Source of the DNA: Spisula solida
Taxonomy: Eukaryota > Mollusca > Bivalvia > Venerida > Mactridae
Direction of reading: 5' to 3'
DNA length: 64,000 nt
NCBI GenBank assembly: GCA_947247005.1
Contig: OX365962.1
Coordinates: forward strand, 3,755,201 to 3,819,200
The notes beneath the pieces are model-generated. The model was not told the DNA's origin. It saw only the letters and a program-made list of their open reading frames with translations, and made no database searches. Shown one piece after another: positions 51,101 through 63,100 of this stretch. The first letter of the stretch is position 1. Every line of letters begins with the position of its first letter. Both the position numbers and the translations under genes were made by a program.

Positions 51101-54100
51101 AAATGGGGTAAAAACTAGGTCACTAGGTCAAATCTTATCAAAAGCTTGTGAACTCATTAGAGGACACAGTTATATAAAAAAAATCAGGAAACTTTGTCAG
51201 AATGTTTGTCTCTTTGAAACCTAGGTCATGTGGGTTTAACAACTAGGTCACTTTGTCAAATCTCAGAAAAATATGTGAACACATTAATTAGAGGACACAC
51301 TTATGATCCTATATTCTTGAAACTTGGTCAGAATGTTTGTCTCTATGAAATCTAGGATAATTCGAAACTTGGTCATGTGTTGCATCTCAGAAAAAGCTTG
51401 TGAACACATTAGAGAACACAATTACGGCCCAATCTTCACGAAACTTTGCGTTCCAAACTGGGTCATCTTGGGTAAAAAAACTAGGTCACAAGGTCAAATC
51501 ATAAAAACACTTGCAATAGAGGCTGAATTTTCCTGAATCCTGAAAATAAAATATCAATTATAACTTAGGTCACCATAGGGTCTTGCATGCACTATGACAT
51601 GTGAGCAACCTAGGGTCCCTACCTAGGGCCCAAGGGGCCCTCTTGTATTATTTAAATATAGATTATTTTTATAGATAAAATAAGATTATGACACTTCAAA
51701 TGACCATAACAATGTCAATTCTTTGGAGTTTTTCATCAAATAACTTTTATTTTGTGCAGGATAATTCTTCCTAATGCAACAAATCAGGATTTCCGGTTTA
51801 TTCCACAATTGTAGAACCCCCGAATTGTTTTAATGGATGTACATGTTGTATTGTAGGTGCGTACTGTACTGAGGTGTGTCAATGTGATAAGGACGGAACT
51901 TTGGAGTGTGAACAGAGCAGAGGGACATGTAATTGTAAACCTGGACGATATGGAACTTTATGTGACCAGACATGTAATGAGGGTTGTTTTGCGTAAGTTT
52001 ATTTGAATTTTGACTGAATGGTTTGTTACAGTGGCTCTATTAATGGATTCATAATTCCTTATTCTTTACTGAAATATAAGATTTTTTTAGCAGCTGTGCC
52101 GTTTTGTCCAGCACCCTGTGAAACCTAGTAAAAGAAGAGGCTTGAAACTGTAGTCCGATCGCATTCAGGTTCCACAGGGTGCTTGAAAAATTTATTTAGT
52201 GATGTAAAAGTCATATCGCTGGCTTAAAATAATAATAATAATAGCGTCTTTATTAGGGCCCCGCAAAAAAATGTTTGCGTGCCCTATAGTAATCACCCTG
52301 TCTGTCCGTCCGTCCACATTTTTCAACTTTTTTCTTAATAACTTGAAAACCATCATAGGTATTGACTTCAAACTTCAAACATAAGCTCACAACAACAGTA
52401 TGCTATTTTAAGGCGAGTTACATTACTCTTGCTATAATATTGGAAGAGTTATGGCCCATTGTGAAATTCTTAGGAAAGGGCAATAACTCTAGCTTTGATA
52501 AATTTTGACTTATGCCCCTTTTCAGCTTCAAAAACTTTAAAATTGGTCAAAGTTCAAAAATGGTTCAAGAAATTCAAATGAAACTTGCTATACTTACTGA
52601 TAATGACTTTTACAATAAGTACATGTATGTGGAGCAAAAACAATATACACATTTTTAGCAAAGGGCAACAACTCTTTAAAACTATAATAATTTTTGACCG
52701 ATTCCCCTTAACACTTGCACACAAACAAACATATTAATGTAGTTCTGTTTTGTGTATTTCCATCTTGCAAATAATATTGGCCAATCAGGAACAGGACAAT
52801 GTCAATGAAACCAATGTCATGATTTCCTGAATTCAGTGTGCAATTTTAGTTTGTCAAAGATAACTCCAAACTTTATAAAAGTCAAAGTTCATCATGATTT
52901 CTATCTATAAAATTAAACCTGCACTTGTCAAACAACTTTTATTGAATTTTAGAAGGGAGTGAATTACTTTATTTCAGGCATCAACACATGAAAGTTTGAG
53001 ATATGACTTTGTTATTGTGTTTAAGTACAGAAACTTATAGCGCTGACAATAAAGCAACCACATTATACTTCTACACTCCTCCCCTCCCACTCTTACGACA
53101 TGCTACCACGGGGCCCTGTTCACGACAGTAATACTTCTAGTTTTCTGTGGATAACATAATAATAAATTGGCAAATCAATTTTCATTATGGTCCACATAAT
53201 TAGAATAAGAAGGTCGTAAACTTTTACAAAATCAATATTATGAGAAAACATGATATTCCAAATCACTAGGACTGAATGGTGCTATTTTTAGACATGAAAT
53301 AATGCAGACACATCCCTTTAAAAAATCGATTATAAAAATCCGACAGGGAAAGCAGCACTCAACTTAAACAGCATAGAAAACATAAAAACAACACAGACCA
53401 CAATTATACGGCACAATGCCAAATACACACCTGAACGAAAAAATGAACTTAACCGCTGAAAGTCCATTTTAGTTTCAGCTGTCAGGTAATAGTTCTAATC
53501 AGGGGACCACTAGGGGTGTAACGAAACGCTCACAATACAATATGTACCGTTTAATTTACTTATGGTTTGGCGTATTTCGGTTTAATGTGATACTCTTTAA
53601 CAAAAGCTATAAGTAGCTTCATTTTTTAAGGGATAGATGGTAGACATTCTAGACAATAACTTTGTTGCTATTGTTACAGCAAGTTTTGCAAACCGTAATG
53701 TGTCTATTAACTTTATAAAATGAATTTTACCAATATATCTTAAGCCAATCAAAACGACTGATGCACAGGCTGTGATCATTCCACAGTAACCCAGGATGTG
53801 ATCATTTTCAGGTTGGATTGTGAGAGAGATGGTAAATGTACATCAGGATGTAATGTTGGACAATACGGCGTATTCTGTGATCAGACGTGTAAAAACTGCT
53901 TCAACCTGGATTGTGGTCCTAGCACAGGAACATGTCTACAAGGTACACATTTTCCTACTCTACAATTAGAGATGAGACCAATCACCCAAATATTCGGAAA
54001 CCAGTCGAATATTCGAATCTAAGCTCAGATTCGAAAATTAAAATTTTGTTATCCAACAAGTTGGTTTTATCATGAACGGGGAAATAAAAATGGTTGTTAG

Positions 54101-57100
54101 TTTTGGAGAGTATGAAAGTGGACAAATAAATAAGATTTGGAACGAATATCGAATGTTCAGCATTTAAAATATTCAAATACTGATTTTTAGCTCACCTGTC
54201 ACAAAGAGACAGAGTGAGCTTTTGTGATCACTCTTCGCCCGTCGTCCGTCCGTACGTACGCACCCACTGCGGGGTGTGGAACAATAGGCTATATTTAGAT
54301 TCTATTCATTCCTATGCTTACAGGGTGCAAAATGTTGCTTATGGGGTTTTACAAAAGAAAAGAAAACCCCACAATGTCAAGTCAGTGAGAACGTCCGTCC
54401 GTCAATAATTTGCTTGTGTAGACACTAGAGGTCACAATTTTGGCCTAATCTTTATGACACCTGGTCGCAATGATCATCTCAACAAAATCTAGGTCAAGTT
54501 TTGATATTGGGGACAAAAACTAGGTCACAAGGTCAAATCATAAAAAAAACCTTGTGTAGTCACTAATAGTCATAATTTTGACATAATCTTTATTAAACAT
54601 GGTCACAATGATCATCTCAACAAATTCTAGGGCAAGATTGATATTGGGTCATCCGGGGTCAAAACTAGGTCACAAGGTCAAAGCATAGAAAAACCTTGTG
54701 TAGTCACTAGAGGTCACAATTTTGGCCTAATCTTTATGAAACTTGGTCACAATGATCATCTCAATAAAATTTAGGTCAAGTTTGATATTGGGGTCAAAAA
54801 CTAGGTCACAAGGTCAAATCATAGAAAAACCTTGTGTAGTCACTAGAGGTCACAATTTTGACATAATCTTTATAAAACTTGGTCACAATGATCATCTCAA
54901 CATATTCTAGGTCAAGTTCGATATTGGGTCATCCGGGGTTAAAAACTAGGTCACAAAGTCAATTCATAGAAAAAGTCTTGTGTAGTCACTAGAGGTCACA
55001 ATTTTGGCCTAATCTTTATGAAACTTGGTCACAATGATCATCTCAATAAAATCTAGGTCAGGTTTGATATTGGGGTCAAAACCTAGGTCACAAGGTCAAA
55101 TCATAGAAAAACCTTGTGTAGTCACTAGAGGTCACAATTTTGACATAATCTTTATAAAACTTGGTCACAATGATCATCTCAACATATTCTAGGTCAAGTT
55201 CGATATTGATTCATCCGGGGTTAAAAACTAGGTCACAAAGTCAATTCATAGGAAAAATCTTGTGCAGTCACTAGAGGTAACAATTTTGACCTAATCTAGA
55301 TGACACTTGGTCACAATGATCTTTTCAACAAAATCTAGGGCAAGATTGATATTGGGTCATCCGGGTCAAAAACTAGGTCACAAGGTAAAATCATAGAAAA
55401 GCCTTGTGTAGTCACTAGAGGTCACAATTTTGACTTAATCTTTATAAAAACTTGGGGACAATGATCATCTCAACAAATTCTAGGTCAAGTTTGATATTGG
55501 GTAATTTGGGGTAAATTTTGTTGTTACTAGAGGTAATAATTTTAACCTATTCTCTATGAAACTAGTCACAATGATCATCTCAGCAAGATCCAGGTCAAGA
55601 TTTATATTGGGTCATCTGGGGTCATCCCAACAAAATCTAGGTAAAGTGCGAGGTCACAAGGTCAAATCACAAGGCTTGCATGCACTACTATGACAGGTGA
55701 GAGACCTAGGGCCCTTTGGGCCTTCTTGTTTTATGTACCCGGTATTTGTAAAGTTATGAAATCTAATTTCCTTAGCATTTACAATATACGTATCTTCTAG
55801 ATAACAGATTATGAACCTTCAAACAATTTATTTTCTTAATAAAAAAGGGATTTATTGAAACTGATCTTAAACATCCAGGATCAAGCTCGAAAACCCAAAC
55901 TCAATTTATTAAGCACAATATTTCTGTAACTTTGTATTAAAACTTATTTACTTGTCTTTGAAATTTAAGGATATATCAATATTGTTTCATCTACGTAAAA
56001 GAAATTTATTTTTCTATAAACATATTTTCTGTATCATGAAATAAAATATACAGTAAAACTTTGATGCCTTCAGACCATGTCCAATCAGTTTGAGTGTTCA
56101 ACCTATAAATATTGTTTGATTCATCTATTGTTTTACAAAATGAATAAAGAAGGGATTTTTCCGGTACCAAAGAAACAGTTCAAGGCATATAGGGTGTTTG
56201 AGGCAAATACTGTTCTACTGTAATTTTGCTTGAGCCTGATGCTGGGAATGAATTCTTTGTGAACACAAGGCCAGGTGTCTGGATAATGTGACTGGGTAGT
56301 GTCTATATGACTGAAATACTGTTGACCAACGCATACATGCCAGATCTCCTGCATCATGAAGCTCTTCCCACGCATGATCAGAGGCAAATTGATTAAATTG
56401 CACGCATTTCTTGGACATAATTTAAGTTTAAAGTTTGAGCAAGGAAAATCTCCTTTGTTTTAATCAAATCTTCTGCATTTCCATCACCAGTCTCACACAA
56501 ACGGGTTAGCAAAACATGGCATGTATGCCAGCTGTAACCATCCCTCATCTCACCTTACAATTCTGCTTAATATTTCTTATGTGTGGCCTCCGTAGCTCAA
56601 TGGTTAGCACGCTTGCCGTCTAATCTGGCGACCCGGGTTCAAATCCGGGTAGAGGCACACATATATGCCTGCCATATTTCAGCAGAAAGCTGACTGGCAA
56701 ATAAAAGCTATGCTCGGCATTTTTAAAAAAAAAATATTGTGATTTTCAATAACAATAAAATCTTTGTTTTTCTTCTATAAGGTTGCAAGGAAGGTTGGTA
56801 TGGACCACAGTGTAATAACGAATGCGATGAGAAATGTAGAACATGTCACATAGATACTGGGGTATGCTTATCGTGTGCTGACCGTTACTATGGACTTCCT
56901 AATTGTGAAGCAGTCTGCAGCAATAATTGTCTACAAGAAAGCTTTGGACGGACATGTAGCCAGACAACAGGAGAATGCTTCAGTGGATGCCAGTCTGGTT
57001 ACTATGGTGGCAAGTGTAGTGAAACATGCGGGCGTTGCACACCGGGGGAAACATGTGATGCTAGAACTGGTTTATGTATGGCCTGTACCGATGGATGGTG

Positions 57101-60100
57101 GAGTCAAACGTGTAAGAATGAATGTAACCCTCGATGTGCGACATCTGTCGGACGTAATGATCGATGTCGACAATCAGATGGCAGCTGTAACTATGGTTGC
57201 GTACCTGGCTTCTATTCCGACGATTGCGACCTGTCGTGTGAAAGCACATACTGCACCAACAGTGAATGTGACAGGAACAGCGGGCTGTGTCTGGATGGTT
57301 GTGTAGCGTACCACTACGGTGTCAACTGTGAACTTAGTTGTTCAGAGTGTAAGAATGGAGAATGTGATCAGACGTCGGGCTACTGTCTGGCTGGCTGCCT
57401 TCCAGGTCGCTATGGCGACAGATGTGATAGCACATGTCTGTCATTATGTCGTGATAACACGTGCGAGAGCTCCGGCTATTGTCTAGATTGTCAGCTGTCC
57501 CCTAAAGGTCCAAGATGTCTGGAACTAGGTAGGGTGATTTATAATCTTATACCTGTAGCGTGCTGTGGGTGTTTCTTGTTTGTTGGTGTTGGTAAAAGCA
57601 GATTTAAAAGGTAAGATTTTTACGATAATCATGACTAGGACTTGGACAACATGATGTCAATAGTTTCCTTCAATACAATAACACACTCAGCCTGATTACT
57701 CAGGTAAGCTCATGTAATGCACTGGTAAGCTTAGGTAAGTTCAGATAAGCTCAGGTAAGCTAAGCTAAGCTCATGTCATGCACTGGTAAGCTTAGGTAAG
57801 TTCAGGTAAGCTCAGGTTAGCTCATGTATAGCACTGGTTAGCTTAGGTAAGCTCAGGTTAGCTCATGTATAGCACTGGTTAGCTTAGGTAAGCTCAGGTT
57901 AGCTCATGTATAGCACTGGTTAGCTTAGGTAAGCTCAGGTAAGCTCATGTAATGCACTGGTTAGCTTAGGTAAGCTCAGGTTAGCTCAGTAAATGCACTG
58001 GTTAGCTTAGGTAAGCTCAGGTTAGCTCAGTAAATGCACTGGTTAGCTTAGGTAAGCTCATGTAATGCACTGGTTAGCTTAGGTAAGCTCATGTAATGCA
58101 CCGGTTAGCTTAGGTAAGCTAAGGTAAACTCAGGTAATGCACTGGTAAGCTTAGGTAAGCTGCAAAGTAGGATATGTTTCTTCCAGATGTATTAACTTTG
58201 ACACATGTGAAAAATTCCTTTTAGTCTTCAAGCATAGTGTGCAATATGTAGCCTTGTATTACTTTCTTTCTGATGTTGCATTCACAGTTTGTTGTCATAG
58301 TCACATTTCACATATGCATGAGCTGTTAAATGTTTGGCAGACTAAACTGGGTAATTCCTAGTCCCCTTGGAAGATGTAGGAGTTTATTGCTTGACATATA
58401 ATATTTCTATTATGTCAGTAGGTCAGTCTGGCACATAAACTTGGTATGCATGTTAGTCGAAGACCTGATCCATATCTATCATAATGTTGGTAGATCAAAG
58501 GTCATGGTCATAATGACCTTGAACACAAGATTTCATGATTAATCTACTGCCATTGAGGCAAAAATGTTTTTGGAACATCTTTTGTTGTTTCTTTTTAAGT
58601 TGTCTTAAATAACTACCTTCAGAATGTTGTTCATCATGGGTTACCAGTAACCATTTCTCCCTAGTGTCAGTCTCATGGGGTTACTGTTTCTCCCTGGTGT
58701 CAGTCTCATGGGGTAACTGTTTCTCCCTGGTGTCAGTCTCATGGGGTAACCGTTTCTCCCTGGTGTCAGTCTCATGGGGTAACTGTTTCTCCCTGGTGTC
58801 AGTCTCATGGGTTACCAGTATCTGTTTCTCCCTGGTGTCAGTCTCATGGGTACCAGTAACCGTTTCTCCCTGGTGTCAGTCTCATGGGTACCAGTGACTG
58901 TTTCTCCCTGGTGTCAGTCTCATGGTTTACCCGTAACCTTTTCTCCCTGGTGTCAGTCTCATGGGTTACCAGCAACTGTTTCTCCCTGGTGTCAGTCTCA
59001 TGGGTTACCAGTATCTGTTTCTCCCTGGTGTCAGTCTCATGGGTTACCAGTAACTGTTTCTCCCTGGTGTCAGTCTCATGGGTTACCAGTATCTGTTTCT
59101 CCCTGGTGTCAGTCTCATGGGTTACCAGTAACTGTTTCTCCCTGGTGTCAGTCTCATGGGATACCAGTAACTGTTTCTCCCTGGTGTCAGTCTCATGGGT
59201 TACCAGTATTTGTTTCTCCCTGGTGTCAGTCTCATGGGTTACCAGTAACTGTTTCTCCCTGGTGTCAGTCTCATGGGTTACCAGTATCTGTTTCTCCCTG
59301 GTGTCAGTCTCATGGGTTACCAGTAACTGTTTCTCCCTGGTGTCAGTCTCATGGGTTACCAGTAACTGTTTCTCCCTGTTGTCAGTTCCATGGGTTACCA
59401 GTATCTGTTTCTCCCTGGTGTCAGTCTCATGGGTTACCAGTAACTGTTTCTCCCTGGTGTCAGTCTCATGGGTTACCCGTAACCTTTTCTCCCTGGTGTC
59501 AGTCTCATGGGTTACCAGTAACTGTTTCTCCCTGGTGTCAGTCTCATGGGTTACCAGTAACTGTTTCTCCCTGTTGTCAGTTCCATGGGTTACCAGTATC
59601 TGTTTCTCCCTGGTGTCAGTTTCATGGGTTACCAGTAACTGTTTCTCCCTGGTGTCAGTCTCATGGGTTACCCGTAACCTTTTCTCCCTGGTGTCAGTCT
59701 CATGGGTACCAGTAACCGTTTCTCTCTGGTGTCAGTCTCATGGGTTACCAGTAACCGTTTCTCCCTGGTGTCAGTCTCATGGGTTACCAGTATCTGTTTC
59801 TCCCTGGTGTCAGTCTCATGGGTTACCCGTAACCTTTTCTCCCTGGTGTCAGTCTCATGGGTACCAGTAACCGTTTCTCTCTGGTGTCAGTCTCATGGGT
59901 TACCAGTAACCGTTTCTCCCTGGTGTCAGTCTCATGGGTTACCAGTATCTGTTTCTCCCTGGTGTCAGTCTCATGGGTTACCAGTATCTGCTTCTCCCTG
60001 GTGTCAGTCTCATGGGTAACCAGTAACCATTTCTCCCTGGTGTCAGTCTCATGGGTTACCAGTAACTGTTTCTCCCTGGGGTCAGTCTCATGGGTTACCA

Positions 60101-63100
60101 GTATCTGTTTCTCCCTGGTGTCAGTCTCATGGGTTACCAGTATCTGTTTCTCCCTGGTGTCAGTCTCATGGGTTACTAGTAACCTTTCTCCCTGGTGTCA
60201 GTCTCATGGGTTACCAGTAACTGTTTCTCCCTGGTGTCAGTCTCATGGGTTACCCGTAACCTTTTCTCCCTGGTGTCAGTCTCATGGGTTACCAGTATCT
60301 GTTTCTCCCTGGTGTCAGTCTCATGGGTTACCAGTATCTGCTTCTCCCTGGTGTCAGTCTCATGGGTAACCAGTAACCATTTCTCCCTGGTGTCAGTCTC
60401 ATGGGTTACCAGTAACTGTTTCTCCCTGGGGTCAGTCTCATGGGTTACCAGTATCTGTTTCTCCCTGGTGACAGTCTCATGGGTTACCCGTAACCTTTTC
60501 TCCCTGGTGTCAGTCTCATGGGTACCAGTAACCGTTTCTCTCTGGTGTCAGTCTCATGGGTTACCAGTAACCGTTTCTCTCTGGTGTCAGTCTCATGGGT
60601 TACCAGTATCTGTTTCTCCCTGGTGTCAGTCTCATGGGTTACCAGTAACTGTTTCTCCCTGGTGCCAGTCTCATGGGTTACCAGTAACTGTTTCTCCCTG
60701 GTGTCAGTCTCATGGGTTACCAGTAACTGTTTTTCCTGGTGTCAGTCTCATGGGTTACCCGTAACCTTTTCTCCCTGGTGTCAGTCTTATGGGTACTAGT
60801 AACCGTTTCTCTCTGGTGTCAGTCTCATGGGTTACCAGTAACCGTTTCTCCCTGGTGTCAGTCTCATGGGTTACCAGTATCTGTTTCTCCCTGGTGTCAG
60901 TCTCATGGGTTACCAGTATCTGTTTCTCCCTGGTGTCAGTCTCATGGGTTACCAATAACCTTTCTCCCTGGTGCCAGTCTCATGGGTTACCAGTAACTGT
61001 TTCTCCCTGGTGTCAGTCTCATGGGTTACCAGTATCTGTTTCTCCCTGGTGTCAGTCTCATGGGTTTCCAGTATCTGTTTCTCCCTGGTGTCAGTCTCAT
61101 GGGTTACCAGTATCTGTTTCTCCCTGGTGCCAGTCTCATGGGTTACCAGTATCTGTTTCTCCCTGGTGCCAGTCTCATGGGTTACCAGTAACTGTTTCTC
61201 CCTGGTGTCAGTCTCATGGGTTACCAGTATCTGTTTCTCCCTGGTGTCAGTCTCATGGGTTACCAGTAACTGTTTCTCCCTGGTGTCAGTCTCATGGGTT
61301 ACCAGTATCTGTTTCTCCCTGGTGTCAGTCAGTCCTCCTGATTACTGTACTTGGTATGGGATTAAGATATGATCATATCATATGAGCAATGTCATTGGTT
61401 GATTTTCAGACACATGTCCTACCGGTAGTTCATTAGCTGATTTTAGTCATATGACCTATGTCATTGGCTGCTTTTAATCACATGACCTATATCATTGGCT
61501 GATTTCTGTCACATGACCTATACCATTGGCTGATTTCTGTCACATGACCTATATCATTGGCTGCTTTTAATCACATGATCTATATCATTGGCTGATTTCT
61601 GTCACATGACCTATATCATTGGCTTATTTCTGTCACATGACCTATATCATTGGCTGATTTCTGTCACATTACCTATACCATTTGCTGATTTCTGTCACAT
61701 GACCTATATCATTGGCTGATTTCTGTCACATGACCTATACCATTGGATGATTTCTGTCACATGACCTATATCATTGGCTGATTTCAGTCACATGACCTAT
61801 ATCATTGGCTTATTTCTGTCACATGACCTATATCATTGGCTGATTTCTGTCACATGACCTATATCATTGGCTGATTTCTGTCACATGACCTATATCATTG
61901 GCTGATTTCTGTCACATGACCTATATCATTGGCTTATTTCTGTCACATGACCTATATCATTGGCTGATTTCTGTCACATGACCTATATCATTGGCTTATT
62001 TCTGTCACATTACCTATATCATTGGCTTATTTCTGTCACATGACCTATATCATTGGCTGATTTCTGTCACATGACCTATATCATTGGCTGATTTCTGTCA
62101 CATGACCTATATCATTGGCTGATTTCTGTCACATTACCTATATCATTGGCTGATTCTCAAGGATTATTTTAGTTACCAGTGTTTACCAAATGTAGTACGT
62201 GGGCCCTTTATGCACTGGTATGTTGTCAGGTAAGATATGGAAAAAAATACCAAATAGATGTTTCTGATTAGTTAAAGGATTACAACCTGAACATATTTGT
62301 TCCCACATTTGACACATACCTTTGAGCCTATATATTCAGGTAGGGTTGTGCTTTCTAGAAGTTGCTATGGTTGAGGGTGTGCAGCTGGCCGGTTTCCATA
62401 TAAACATATCCAGGCTTTCGGAAACTTAAAAAATATTTAGTTGATGTAAGGAATGTCAGTAACAGTGCCTGAAGGTTTGGTCTTCCTTATAATGCACAGC
62501 ATGTAATGTTTGCTTGGAATTCACGAAACTTGTACATGCACCCAAAGACCTAAATATACTCAGATTGGACACTTTATTGAAGACGGGGAGAAAAAGCAAA
62601 ATGGCATGCAGCAGATGCTGATATTTTGCATGAACGCTTTTGTTTGTCATCCTTTTTTAATGACCAATATCTCATTTTGAAGAGCTAGGTTTCTTCTACT
62701 GCATGATGTAACTTATTTTTTCTATCTCTTATAGAATTCAGAAAATATTTGTTTGAATGAGGCAAATTGGGTATTTTCTGATAAAATTGGAATTTCCATT
62801 AAAATGAGAGTAGGTCTGGCTCTTTGAGGTCTAATGTTTTATTTCTCGACTGATTTCAATAAATTTTGTTTCATTTTAAAGCAGAATAATAAATTTATTG
62901 CATAAACTTATTAGTTTTTTCCTACGTACACGAAAACAGGAGATATAAGGAATTAAAAACAAACGAGATTTCGCGAGATTTCAGAAGACTGCCGCGAGAT
63001 ATTGCGAGATTTGGTAGATTTTTTCAATCTTTGTATATTTAGGTATTTGACGCACCACAACATTTTTTAGTTATTGTGTATTTATATAATTATGTGCATG

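Larger units (their letters stand above)
48570..51856. other. Intron 17 (3.3 kb)
   Basis: It holds two nested inverted-repeat elements (48625-49695 with 48789-49669 inside), a TACTGTAAAATC element containing a 14-base array (49854-50615), and a dispersed repeat interrupted by an AGCTCACC-type element (50790-51830). Confidence 0.82.
53943..56781. other. Intron 19 (2.8 kb)
   Basis: It is dominated by the third AGCTCACC-type element (54184-55730) and also holds a complete SINE (56583-56735). Between 55731 and 56582 only a short match to the 51-base array of intron 16 was noticed (56270-56330). Confidence 0.8.

Noticed and set aside
56583..56656. A functional tRNA gene
   Set aside because: The acceptor stem is mismatched, the base before the anticodon is C, and the sequence continues into a tail shared with another copy at 6934-7049. 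It is a SINE head.
58664..61385. Many long plus-strand open frames of SLVSVSWVTSN type
   Set aside because: They come from a 39-base satellite with no stops in several frames; frame, start and end shift with unit variants.
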